Source: Lithospermum erythrorhizon
Lineage: Eukaryota; Streptophyta; Magnoliopsida; Boraginales; Boraginaceae
Direction: 5' to 3'
Length of the DNA stretch: 64,000 bases
Assembly (NCBI GenBank): GCA_019722365.1
Contig: JADFUC010001606.1
Coordinates: 89,282 to 153,281, forward strand
In this document: piece by piece, positions 39,538-51,319 of the stretch
How positions within the stretch are numbered: position 1 is the stretch's first letter
How the letters are laid out: each line of letters begins with the position of its first letter
Notes under the pieces: model-generated
Told to the model about the DNA's origin: nothing
Database searches by the model: none
The model's input: the letters and a program-made list of their open reading frames with translations, nothing else
Position numbers and translations under genes: made by a program

Positions 39538-41190
39538 TGAAAATTTATTAAAAATTAATTAAATTGATTAAGACGAATTAATCAAATTAATTAAAAATCG
39601 AGCTACTAAAAAAATACCACGTGGATAATTAGGGTTCTCTATTAAACCCTAAATTCAAATTAAACCCTCAATCGAATAAGGATTCCATGAAAATAAGCCC
39701 ATGAAATTAATTAAAGTTAAAATAAGGATTTTATATTAATTAACCCTAATTTTAAAGTCAAAATAGGATTTCCGAAAGTTACGGGGCTAAATTTAATATA
39801 TCAGGAAATGTCGGTGTCAATATGTAAATGTATTTGACCTAGAAAAATCCTACTCCATCATCAAAAGGGGCGCCCCTTTTTATTACATGGAGGCAAAGTA
39901 ATTTCCAAAAATCCAATGATTCGCATCTTCTCAAATCAACGTTACATCGCTGCATCCACCGAAACAAACCACCACAATCGAAGTATATATTCCCTAAGCC
40001 TATATAACCCCCCCCCTTCTTATTTTGAAAACGAGGCATCCGTGATTAATTTAGTAATATTCAAAACACCGAATATCTGTGAGAAAAATCTCTCGAGATT
40101 TCTGTTAATTTTTTAAACCACCGAAGAAACCATCACTGGTGGCTGGAGAACACCCCAAGTACCCAACGTAGGTCTTTAAAGCGGTGGATTACCGCACAAA
40201 CGCAAGATTTCCTTCAAGTTTCAAGAAAATCTTGGCTTGCATCTCGATTTCTAATTTCTCAAGAATGTTTCAAATATTCATGATTAAGCTACGTAGCCCC
40301 TGATTGTTCAAATATTTGTATGAACATCTGATAAATTTTAGGAGTCATTCAACATATTAAATTTCATACATATGGAGGGAATGTGCTCTAAACGCTCAAC
40401 CCCTATGCGTACTAGATACTACGCAGAAACACGCTAAGGCCCCGCTTCATTCGACAAGATTACCTATTAAGTTGGAATTCTCTTTCATATACTAATCATC
40501 ATCACTCTATAGCAACACACCTGCTTAATTTTCCTCTTCGATTTGATAAAAATACGCACACCGCATCCTTTCCCCTACAAAGGAGTTTCTTTTGTACCTT
40601 TATAAATACTAAAATTCTTCTTTAATTACGCCTATGGCACGCCCAATGTCTATCAACTAAACTTCGGCTACCACCGACAAATGTGAGATGTCTATCAAGA
40701 ACCTTTCTGAGGTTTCTTTGGCTAATGTATTACCAGGGGCCCTCGAAGAGGATAAAGTCATGTCACGACGTAAAAACTGCGACATACCCTCTCAATGCCT
40801 TGTCCTTCATGTCAACGTATAGCTGAGGACTTCGTTGACCAAGATCCAACGCCGAGAACTCCCAAATGCCTATGGTTCTACACTCCAAAGATGGCCTAAT
40901 CGGGATCTCAGAATCGTAGCTCGCTCATTCACCAGCTCCGGCAGATCTCTTCTCTCGCACCAAAGAATTTATGATCGGGTATCACATCCATTATTTTAAA
41001 TTACTTAAAACGAAGGACAAAGCTTGATAAAGATAAAAATAGGAGGTACCTTTGAAAGGAAAAAAAGCTTAAAAACTAAATTGAAAGTAAAAAATCTACC
41101 AAAATTGTTGCCAAGTAGCGCCGATAAGATAAAATAGGGGGCAATTTGAGAGAAAAAAATTAAAACTAAATTGGAAGTAAAAATCCACCA
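39538..41190 (+). repeat. Right LTR of the outer element (uninterrupted)
   Basis: It starts TGAAAATTTATTAAAAATTAA and ends near CCACCA. The site where the left LTR was invaded is seen here intact at about 39807-39815. A TATA-like CTTTATAAATA lies at about 40610. The last ~150 bases contain a duplicated ~95-base block (AAAACTAAATTGAAAGTAAAAA...GATAAGATAAAATAG). The exact end is uncertain and no target duplication was found around the outer element. Confidence 0.75.
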
Positions 41191-41195
41191 GAATT

Positions 41196-41262
41196 GCCAC
41201 TAGTAAGGCTTGAACCCACGTCAATAATGGGTTGTTGTAACAGCAAAACCAACTGTGCTAGT
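41196..41262 (-). repeat. tRNA-like SINE head with A and B boxes
   Basis: The minus strand carries an A-box-like TAGCACAGTTGG (41260-41249) and a B-box-like GGTTCAAGCC (41216-41207) at normal spacing, a polymerase III internal promoter. The acceptor arms do not pair, so it is not a working tRNA gene. Reading on leftward it runs into the duplicated block at the end of the right LTR. Confidence 0.5.
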
Positions 41263-41269
41263 GCATTTT

Positions 41270-42900
41270 GTCAGTTTTCCTCTACACTATTTATAATTTC
41301 TACTAATACTCAATAATCTAGCATTTTGTTTGGTTTCCATCTATCTCCACATGAAGCCTCGAGTTTATCACATGGACCAACGGAACGCAACAAAAACCCT
41401 ATCTCGCTAGATGGGATGATCCCCAACAATACAAATGGAAGGAGTACATATCGGGAGCACAGTGCAATAAAAAATCTGCAGGCACCATCATACACCTACG
41501 CCAAGCCCTATACCTCCTCTGCAGATGTAGCGCCGCCTGCAAGATGTTCAAAGGCTATCACCACCCAAAAGCTCCAACACTTTGACGTAACTCCAAATCA
41601 CAAGTAATACATAGCCCACTTTTGTCAAAACATACAACAACGCCGATTTAACGAGTTGACTTTTTTTTTATTTTTAACTCAAATAATTTTAATATATTGT
41701 ATATTTGTTTAAAAAATATTAATATGTATTATTTTCTAAATATACTTACTATTAACTTAATAATTTTGATTCAAATAAAAGTTTTGGATATCAAACGAAG
41801 ATCGAAAAATTATAATTCCTCGACAAATCTAAAAAGAAATGCGGATAATCTTTGTATTTGGATGTAGTATGAAATAGTATTTTTAGAATTTGAAATATAT
41901 TTCTATTAAGTATCAGAAGATATCGCATGCACAGTGATCAAGTGCTCCAGACAAGTTTCTTTTGATTAATATTATGTACTATCTATAAAAGAAAGTAATT
42001 ATACCCTGAATTGTGTATATCTTAATATTAAATATTCATCTTTAATATTATCATAGGATAATATGTAATTTATCTAAAAAAGATTTGATTAATTATATTT
42101 TATTTCAATAAATCTACAATTTTAAGTTATATATATTTATAACGAAAAAAATAATTTTTAAGTCTGGGAAAAGAAATAACAATTTTTTTCGTTACTTAAA
42201 ATAAGGACTAAGTTTTATTGAAACTATTAACTGGTCGCTTTTGATTAATGTAATTGAAAGAGATTTTGAGACTTAATTGAGCATATTCCGTGAGCTTTAA
42301 CTTTTAATGTTAAATTAATTAAATTGCATGCATTTTCCAAAATGAATATTTTTATGCTTAAAATGTTGAATTGATTAAATCCTGTTAAGAAATTAATTAT
42401 TTATGACATTTTTAATTTATTTTAGTTTCTGGAAATTTAACTAATTAATCACGTGAGGGAATGAAATTTGAATTTTTGTTTGCTTGATGATTTAAGGAGC
42501 ACGTCTTTTGATTAATGGTAAAGTATATGTGCATATAAGAATTTTTGCAGATAAAGATGATGCTTTTGACTTGAATGAGTTTTGTTGATTCGCTTAGCTC
42601 ACATGATATCTATAAAGTTAGAGAATGACATTCATGGTTACCTAGTGACTACTGAGCGTATATGCCTTAAAATTAGTTGAATTCTGTCTATGTGTAATTG
42701 TTTAGCTTTTCTTAGACCCGTACATGTAATAGTCTTATGCTATATGAGTATTGTATTATGACTCTATCAAAACACGGATTATAGAAATATTATCTTGCAC
42801 CAGCTACTAATTGTGTATCAATAATATCTAGATCTACTCAATATCAATCAGTTGCACGTGATAACTAAAATCAGAATTAGCATATATTAGTGGTATAAAC
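41270..42900. other. Intergenic DNA without recognised genes
   Basis: 41310-41607 is open on both strands (61 and 93 codons) and better balanced in composition, but nothing in it is recognisable; it may be a gene fragment. 41.6-42.9 kb is AT-rich spacer. Confidence 0.35.
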
Positions 42901-42915
42901 TATAAAGATCTACAC

Positions 42916-43051
42916 ATTCCCCGAGGCATAGCTCAACTGGTAAAAAACTAAAGTGATAAGTATCAGCACCCTCGCCTCTTCATATAGTGTGGTTTCGACT
43001 CTCATAAGTAGCGAACCTCGAGAACCATTAGTGTGATATTCTCACACTTTT
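42916..43051 (+). mobile_element. tRNA-derived SINE with preserved target-site duplication
   Basis: The A box TAGCTCAACTGG (42929-42940) and the B box GGTTTCGACTC (42991-43001) are spaced as in plant SINEs. The body is about 136 bases and ends in TTTTT. The flanks TATAAAGATCTACAC (42901-42915) and TATAAAGACCTACAC (43052-43066) form a 15-base direct repeat with one mismatch, exactly at the body ends. This is a good structural match to a T-tailed plant SINE (Au-like). Confidence 0.75.
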
Positions 43052-43220
43052 TATAAAGACCTACACGTCTTAGGTTAAAAAAAAAATGATATAATGATTG
43101 CTAAGATCTAACCCTAACTAATTGAATTGATTTTCATTATTCATGCCTCCGTACCACACAATGCAACCATCAACTGCCCAGCTTTGTCAATCAATGCATC
43201 TTTATAAGTTAAATGCATAT

Positions 43221-43574
43221 TACTCCTTACGTTCCACAATAAATAATCATCCAAATTTTTTCTACTTTTTCATAATAATTTATTGTTTACAACTTTAGTA
43301 CAGTGTTAATCTTATTTTTTCCTTTGTACCCCTAATTAATATTGACGAACTTCAATATAACCCCCAAACCATTACTCTATATGAAAATCTCCATAGTACT
43401 TTAAAAATACTATTTTGGAATAACTATATAATGATTGATTTTGCTTTTAATGATTATAAGGTATATTAGTAAATTATTACAATCCCTTAATAAAATATTT
43501 TATCCTAGACAATCATCTGTTGTTAATAAAATATTTTATCCTAGACAATCATTTGTTGTGTAACGGAGAGAGTA
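43221..43574. mobile_element. Stowaway-like MITE, family A copy 2
   Basis: The ends TACTCCTTACGTTCCACAA and, in reverse complement, TACTCTCTCCGTTACACAA form terminal inverted repeats with TA at the borders, as in Stowaway/mariner MITEs. The length is 354 bp. Near the right end a ~37-base block (TAATAAAATATTTTATCCT, then AGACAATCAT) occurs twice in tandem (about 43490 and 43527). It is related to the copy at 3366. Confidence 0.7.
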
Positions 43575-44044
43575 TTATGGAAGACAATCCATGTGCCCAT
43601 GTTCCAAACCATTGATGGATTGTATAGCTAACCCACCATGAAACCATAGCTCAAATAAATGCATTTTCCAACTGCAGATGTTCAAACCATTCAAAGACGA
43701 TTCACTTCAGCTTCCAATCCGATTCACTCTGAGTGAACCTGCTATCGATAGATGCATCACATCTCCATATAGTGTGCATTCTGGAATTTATATCGATCAG
43801 CTAGAGAACGACAAGAACCCTTTTACACCATTTGCAATAACTTTCAAAAGCACATGCCAATTAGTATCCGATGTTTGAAGAGAGGTCATACACCCTCATT
43901 CTTAATATGAAGATCTGAGCATAGTAATTTACTGTTCCAACCATAATTTCTTGAATATGTATAAAGAGGAAAATTTAAAGGAAGCAAATATTTTGGAACT
44001 ACCATGCACTGCAATTCAACCCAAATTTACAATCTAAAGAAAAG
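43575..44044. other. Spacer and 3' flank of the UBX gene
   Basis: The plus-strand open frame at 43678-43878 (66 codons) resembles nothing known. The right part would contain the 3' untranslated region of the minus-strand UBX gene. Confidence 0.4.
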
Positions 44045-47000
44045 CTAAATCAGTTCTAGGAACAAAGCTTCTTGTTTGCTAGTGAGCCCCAACTCATTCA
44101 AAGTAAGGCTACTTTCTCCATCACTGAAAGCACGCCGAGGGTATGGTATAATCTGCAAATGGAAATATGAACACATCAAATGCATCACGATGACAAAAGC
44201 TGGTGTTCTACATCCTTACCAATCCTTTTTATGCAACCCCCCCCCCCAACAAGAAAAGTCCTAACCTGTCTTTTGTAAATGCAATATTCATTCTCTGCAA
44301 GGGAACTAGATGTCTAAACTCTAGAGGCTAGGCAGTGTGCATCCTAATATAATATTTATATCTAATCACAGGGTAAAACAAAATTTATTATTCCCTCCAC
44401 CCCTAAGCCTTAGAGATATTTACTTTTGCACACAATTTCAAGAGAATTCAAATTCGTGTCTTGTATTTAAATTTTTCTCCATAACAATTCAAAACTTACA
44501 CGATGTGAAGTGAAACTTTATTTGAGGACAAAATTGAAAAGATAAGGGAGAGACATAATTGAAATCCTACAATTTGACTCAGCTCAATATATTTCCTACC
44601 CCCTTGTTCAGCAAGAACCGCAGCTGGGAGTATAGCTCATATAATTTCTCGGACTGAACCAAGTTAGGTTTATTTTGTTGTAGAGTCTAGCCAAATATCC
44701 CAATACTCCATTCCACTCGACTAAACAATAGCACTATAGTATGCTAAGAAATTACTATAATACTCTGAAATAAATAGTATACAACTATACAAGGGAGTTG
44801 GTAAGAGTAGGGGTAGTCAGGAAAGCATTGAAATGAGAAATCCCAGTAAGGACAAATGTTTTTGCACAGACCAATCCCATGATACCTCTAAAGAAACAGT
44901 TACACGTTTGTGGCATTAAATTTTGTGCAGATCAATAACATGATACCTCTGAATTAACAGTTGTGGATTCGCTTCATTACTATAAACAATGGCCGGAAGT
45001 ATTAAGCAGGAGTTAAAAATAATTACCACTTTGTAAGTTCCAGGCTTGATCACTCTGCCAACATCAATGAAGTCAAAAAGACACTGACAAAACAAAAAAG
45101 ACTTTCTTTCAGAACGAGTCCAGCAGTTCCATTATAATTAAGTTCTCTACATGATAATATACCTGTAGTTTGTCAGATTTGAGAAATCGACGTCCTCTCC
45201 TACTACCATCAGGCATCCTGATGAGAAGAGTCACTGCATTTTCATCACCTAAAGCTGGCTCCTGAGGAAGTGAAGTCTCTTTTGCGGCCAGTTGTCTCTC
45301 AAGTTCCTGAAAACAAACAACCCAATAATTTCAACAATAAGCGAACACAGTAACATATTTCCATTTCCTATGGGTCAAAGATTTATATTATCTGGCTCTT
45401 GAACATAATGGAATAAATCAAAATGGTTCATTACACTACCCACACTTCTTATCTATTGTGAAGTAATAGATAGTCTCCGCACGTCATCTTGGGTCAATTC
45501 GGAAACAACCTCCCTGTTATCACAGGGGTAAGGCTGCATACAATCCGACCCATTCATAAACAAAACATGATGTTTACCCATTTTCAGATCCTAGAAAAGA
45601 AACATTCTCAGTAGCACCCAAATAGCCAACCTCTTGGAAGCCAACAGCGAAAAATTAAACTAAAACACTCGGCAGCAAAAATATGATATAGCTAGGAAAA
45701 AAAAAGTACAAAATAAAGGTCTAATTGCATATAGAAGCGTGTATCTGATCTTAATATGGTGGAAACGAGCTGAAGATTAAAGGGCAACTGCAGCAAAGCT
45801 AAAAACCCAAATTGGTGAACTTGAGAATACCCAGAGTGATTGCAGTGCCATTGCACACGAGGCGTCTGCTAGTTTTAGAATAAAGAAACCAAGTAAGGAT
45901 ACCTGGTCTTCCTCTATTTTTCGGCGCGACTCCACCTCCTTTATTCTCTCTTCTACAAGGACTGCCTCTTCCTCTTCCTTCGCCTTGACTTCCTTCTCTT
46001 TATCAGCTTGCAATGATGCAAGATATTCATCATCCTGCTTGCATTAAAAGGTAAGTTTAATGATCAAGCCTAAACTTAGTAAAATTTGCTAGCTTAAACA
46101 AACCTGTTGTTCTCGTAGTAAACGTTGAGCAGTAAGAGATGGTGATGGGGGACGAGGAGCAGGCCGGGAATAAGGACCCACTGAACTATTAGAACCATTA
46201 TACAACAACTGGTGAGATGGAAATGGAATAGGATAAGTGCTCCCTTCTGGGATCCCACCAAACATAGCAGCCTCAAGCATGACAGCTTCATCATGTTCCA
46301 CTGATGATATACCTCCCCACTTCAACACGCAGACACAACAAAGATAACTATAATAAGATTAATGCATTCGAAATAATAGTAATAGTAGTGGTTTTGAAGC
46401 TGAGGGTCCAAGAAGGAAGATACCTGGTCAGAGTGGAAGTCTCTCCTATTCTGTTGCACGTGTTGATCATCCTCCCTTGGACTTGTAGGCAGGCTACTAT
46501 TAACTTCTTCGATTCCATTGATAGCCTCAACCAATTCAGGAGACGTGCGCCTTCTCCTTTGTCTAACAAGTGAATGGTCTTCTACATCTTCAACTTCATC
46601 ATGTACAGATGAGCTACCAATCTCTAACCTAGATTTCCTTTAAATATAGTCAAATATAGACATTTCGTCAATGACTTTATTAGCATGTACCACACGAATA
46701 CGTGGTCAACTACAGTACAATAATAAACAATTCAAAATCTTGTTCAAAGAAGACAACATCTAAAAAGAGACATAAACCATTAGCAAACAATAATATGGAT
46801 ACAGTGAGGTTTGTACCCTATAACTCAAGTAGATGTCCGTACCCAATATGTGCAGCTTTAGTACCAATAGTGTCATCTTTAGTTAAAAATAGAAACTTCA
46901 ACAAAGATATTTGGGTCCACACATAAAATCCATGTGCACCAGATCAGGTACTAATCTGTATGTCAACTATTGAGTTATAAACCCTAACAAACGAATATTA

Positions 47001-50000
47001 TCAAGTACCACTAGTGGAACTTACTCATTCAAAAAATCTAGAACAAAGAAACTATGACTATGCTTTCCTCCTCTAAATAGACCATAGTCACCTGAGTCCC
47101 CTCCAGAACAGGATAAGGGACCGGGTACGGAATACGTTAATATAGCTGTATCCCGTACAAAGGGGGTATACTCATGGATGCTACTCGCTACTTAATTTTA
47201 ATATACCTGGGTAGGGGATGATCCAGGATGGGATACAGGATATTGTGGACCGGGGATGCAATTATTTAGCTATTTGAGTGTTTCCTATGTTTATGCAATA
47301 GACATTGTACAAATCATGTTAGTCAACCAGATGCACTAACCTCATGATCTTTGTTTAACTCATTCTGTTTTTCTCTCCAGACACAAGTATTACACATGCT
47401 GAACAAAACTCGAAAATCAAAGGATCATGCACCCAAAGTCATAAAAAGTTCTTTAATAGGTTAATTCCTTCCATTAGCTGATACCATTTTCTGCAGCTCC
47501 TCTTTTCTAACAGAGTTAGAAGATCCAGGTTCTAGTTTTACATCTCCTTCCTCCAATTCACGCAAAGCTTTTTCTTGCTCTGCTGTCTGGAATTACTTCA
47601 GTTTAGACTTTAGACAGCTAAAAATTTGATTATAGAGTTATAGAAAAACTAATACACATGAGGGGACCTTCAGTGATAGGGAAACTGCATGTGCAATTTC
47701 AGGGTCCTCTGCATCAAATTGAGTTTGTTGAGGCAAGGAAACGCTCTGATTCTGCATGATTTTCAATTCGTTTTAGCAATTGAAGGTACTAATTAAGATC
47801 AAGGGTTATTATGTGAGAAGTTCATGACATGCACTACGCACATCAAGTGGCTCATTCATTTCAGCATCTTTCTTGGAAGCCTCAATTGCAGCGCGCATCA
47901 TTTCTTCTTCTATATCATTGCTATAATCAGGAACATCAGCATTGCCCATGATATTTGATCTTAAATGCATAGTTGGAGCAGTTGAAACATCTTCATCATT
48001 ATTGTCATCATCAATCGTGACAATCCCCTCGACTTCTGGACCATGAGAATGAACACTTCCAGTTATCTCCTCAATGGCGAGAGCAGCTCCAGACTGGTCT
48101 GCTCTATCAGTCCCATCTTTAACCTCAATTGGGATCTCCCTCACTTCTCTTGGATGAGAAACGAAAGGTTCACGAATTGTCATATCAATTTCACCACTAA
48201 TTAACCTTCTAGTGAAGTTTGGATCAAGGAGAGAAAATGGATTCAAATTCCCGGAAGAACGTAGATGTGAAAAAGGAGACCTATGGACCTCAGTTTCAAA
48301 ACTATCATCTACCTCCATTGCATCATCCACAGAAGCAGCAATAGCTGGTTCACGTATTCTGGATAGTTAAAAGAATAACAAAAGTATTAGCAGCACTATA
48401 AGACAAAATCATACACTGATCTACTAGTCAATAGACTTTTATATATTGTACATTGTAATGCATTTCAAAGTGAAAGACTAAAAACACATAACAGAGCACC
48501 AACCTACTGCCATCCTCTTCAGTAAAATATGCATTAACAGCTTGATTGAGATTGCCACCATGCTCTTGACCACAACAGCCAAACGCAATTAGACTCATCA
48601 TATACAGGATAAGAAAAAGGGATACAACTAGTACAAAGTCAAAAAGAAACATAAAAGGCATCAAATGAACGAAAATAATACTACCTAAATTTCAATTTAA
48701 CTAGGACGTTTGATATAGCCATTAAAAGTACTCAACTTTGAGCATAAATTAAGCTTATCTAAATATTGTGTTATCTAAATATTGTGTTATTAACATGCAA
48801 CATGGTAGCACATGAGGGTGTAACGTATATTATCTAATTTTATTGATAGCTTGATAAAACACAAAGTGAAACAAATGAATTATAACATGAAGTAAGTTGA
48901 CTTTTTTTGTGAATAAAAACCTCCTAGTTAAATTGAAATGGAGGGAGTACGAAATATTTTCTTAAAAAAGATAATTCACAAGAGATGACCCACACAACAT
49001 CCAAACAAAAGGAAATATTATTGGATGATCTTCTTTACAACACTCCTCCACTGAAAATATGTTTGCATTATAGTGGGTATTTGGTGCATCACTTCTTTGA
49101 GAGCTTAAAAGTTTTCTAGCAAGAATTTTTAGCAATGTTTTTCATGGTTTGAATAGAAAATAAAGAGCTCCAAGAAAACCTAACGAAATTTCATTACTCT
49201 CCTCCACATACTTACATATTATCTCAAACTTCTGACTCATTGCATATAAAGAGCATTGTAGAAACAACCTACTCTAAATAATTACCACATTGCATAACAT
49301 TATCTATTATCTTTCAACAACTAGAAGAGCTGCTTCATAATTATAACATTCTTTTGATTTTTTCGTGCAAAACTATGATCTTTCTTTACTCATAACATTG
49401 ATCTCTTAGTAAAAAGGCCAACTATTATCCTTTTCCAACACAAACTATACACTTCGCATCATTCCAAATTGTGGTCCCTTTAAGAAAAATTTAGGTGATG
49501 TGCAATCATGCTCTTATTCGGCATCAAAATGCTAAAGCAGTTCAGGCACTCCGAGAGCATATCAGGATTTACCAAAACACAACGACAAAGCAGCCAATGT
49601 AACTAGTCAAATAAGCAGAAAAACACAAATATCTCAATAAAATTGCGAGATTTATATTCTACACAATGTAATAAGCTAAGCTGAGAGCACGTTTGGCCTA
49701 GCATCCAATAAGCAACCGCTTGAAGACAATCCTCGCCTTCGATAGTACTTTTTCGGTCAAGGAAATTAAGAAACTACTTACTCGAAAAGCTTCAAATATT
49801 TCAGGCTTTCAGCTAAACAATAACTTCTTAGTTTATTGCTCGACTATTCTACATCAGTACAAAATCCTAGCAACAATCCGATTAATCATCCAACCACACA
49901 TCACCATATATTTACAACAACCAAAATATCTTCTTAAATTTCACTCCCTCCATTTCAAAACAAAAATCATCTCCTTTTGAACTTTGATGGTCGACTTTCT

Positions 50001-50464
50001 AAATTTTGAAATCGACTATTTTTGTATATGTTAGTATAATATCAGATAAAAAATATATAAAATGTTGTATTTCCTTAATCTCCATTTCATTATAACAATG
50101 ATAGTTTCGAAATAATCAAAGTATGTGCCAATTAAACTTAAATTATTACTATTGACAATTAAAACTCAAACTGACACCTTTCAGATGGGGTGAAATTTTT
50201 AATATTAACTTACCAAACCCCTAGTTTATACCACTATTAATACAACAATGAACTACCAAAATGTTGCAACAAAACAATACAAATAATAAGAAAAAAACAT
50301 CAAAAATTATAAAATAAACTAATAAATAAATAAAAATTGCATGCTAATTAATTAATTAAATTAATTATATAATTACTTGGAGTTTGATAAACGCCTGCGC
50401 TTGGCCGGAGAAAGTGATGTGTGTTCATGAATGTCTCGATTGCTTCTTCATCAAGAGTTGCCAT
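44045..50464 (-). CDS. PUX8/PUX13: Plant UBX-domain protein (PUX8/PUX13 type), eleven exons, 568 aa
   Basis: The exons are 50464-50377, 48564-48504, 48358-47842, 47751-47668, 47586-47485, 46621-46424, 46319-46104, 46034-45903, 45306-45163, 45083-45027 and 44152-44045. The joined frame is open for 568 codons. From the N-terminus come a UBA-like segment ([12 protein letters not shown], then [13 protein letters not shown]), [18 protein letters not shown], a ubiquitin-interacting motif ([19 protein letters not shown]), a second one ([11 protein letters not shown]), WGGISS...[17 protein letters not shown], an acidic coiled coil (about residues 420-480), and a C-terminal UBX domain ([19 protein letters not shown] through [20 protein letters not shown]). 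The family binds ubiquitin and docks on the AAA ATPase CDC48/p97. Which PUX number is orthologous is uncertain. The exon 6 acceptor (46622) is the weakest call. The exon 1/2 junction is abnormal; see findings. Confidence 0.9.
45465..45560 (+). repeat. SINE-like 3' fragment in an intron of the UBX gene
   Basis: GGGTCAATTCGGAAACAACC, then CAGGGGTAAGGCTGCATACA and ATCCGACCC, is a widespread plant repeat phrase that I associate with Au-like SINE 3' parts. No A or B box lies upstream, so the copy is truncated. The family name is from memory. Confidence 0.4.
48678..48950. mobile_element. Stowaway-like MITE in intron 1 of the UBX gene
   Basis: The left end CTACCTAAATTTCAATTTAA, continuing CTAGGACGTTT, matches the reverse complement of the right end (TACTCCCTCCATTTCAATTT, continuing AACTAGGAGGTTT) over about 30 bases, with TA at the borders. 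It is about 270 bp, non-coding, and different in its inner sequence from the family at 3366 and 43221. Confidence 0.7.
49943..50130. mobile_element. Probable degenerate MITE in intron 1 of the UBX gene
   Basis: The left end CACTCCCTCCATTTCAAAAC is a Stowaway-type terminus. A weak inverted partner (ATAGTTTCGAAATAATCAAAGTA) lies near 50102-50124. The copy is decayed. Confidence 0.4.
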
Positions 50465-50474
50465 ATTAATTCCA

Positions 50475-50480
50475 CTGAAA
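50475..50480 (-). other. Probable 5'-UTR intron acceptor of the UBX gene
   Basis: The minus strand reads TTTATTATTTTCAG just 11 bases before the start codon, a strong pyrimidine-rich acceptor. With the TATA box about 840 bases upstream, a leader intron is likely. Confidence 0.4.
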
Positions 50481-51303
50481 ATAATAAATAAACTCAAATA
50501 AATACTTTATTTAAGGACTAATATTATTTATGGCGTGTGTAATGAACGGTCAGACTGCTTCTGTCATATTTTCATGCAATGTGGACGAAAGACGATTGAT
50601 TGTAATAAACTAGCTTAAACTTAAACTAACAACAAATAAGAATTAAAAGTGATAAACTATTTAATAAAATAAAGGAAAGATCGACTTTCACTAACAAGAA
50701 GATTTTCTATCCAAATATCAGATTTATCAATACCAGGCCCACTTTCTGCTATTTCTAGATACTGCTCTCTGGGGTCAATGCTGGTTCACCGAATGTTCTC
50801 GCTTTAATTAATCTCCTATGTTCATAGTGAAATTAATTTACTAAAAACCCAAGCTGAAGGAAATTCATTAGAACCAATTCATGTTGCAAAATTCGTGAAT
50901 TCAATCAAGTGATCTATTATATCTTCCTTTCGCCGAGGTTACATAATACTGTGATTCTCATATAAAAAGAATTGGCCGCATTCTAAACAATCAATCAAAT
51001 TAAGTTCAATGATTATCACTGTACAATTATAATAACTCCAAAATCCTGATAAAAATACATCACAGCCATACATCAAAACCCCCTGCAAGAATAATAAATT
51101 TAGCTACTACCATAATCGAAATAATTTATAACAATATTATTGAAAGCATAAATTAACTGTAGTGACGAATAAAGAGTAGAAATGCTATCAATTGTCTTCA
51201 AATCAAAACCCATTAAGAAACAGAGTATAATAGTAGTCGTCACGAAAACTCAATAATAGTGCTGCCGAAAAATCGCAACATATTTTCTCGTTACTCCGGC
51301 CGA

Positions 51304-51313
51304 CTTTTATATA
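51304..51313 (-). promoter_or_regulatory. Candidate TATA box of the UBX gene
   Basis: The minus strand reads AAAGTATATAAAAGTCGGC, a near-ideal plant TATA box, with transcription expected to start near 51275. It lies about 840 bases from the start codon, so it fits only if the leader is spliced. Confidence 0.45.
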
Positions 51314-51319
51314 CTTTAA

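Noticed and set aside
41196..41262. A functional tRNA gene
   Set aside because: A and B boxes are present but the acceptor stem does not pair, so it is a SINE-type derivative.
41326..41607. Open frames on both strands (93 and 61 codons) as a gene
   Set aside because: No start context, splice signals or family resemblance; the two strands are open together, which is typical of chance or of a gene fragment.
44230..44248. Poly-C run (also at 40009) as a functional element
   Set aside because: Short homopolymers with no associated structure; more likely slippage or sequencing noise.
50377..50464. Calling the UBX gene a pseudogene because of the exon 1 frame change
   Set aside because: The frame is restored at the exon 2 acceptor, and all other exons and splice sites are intact.
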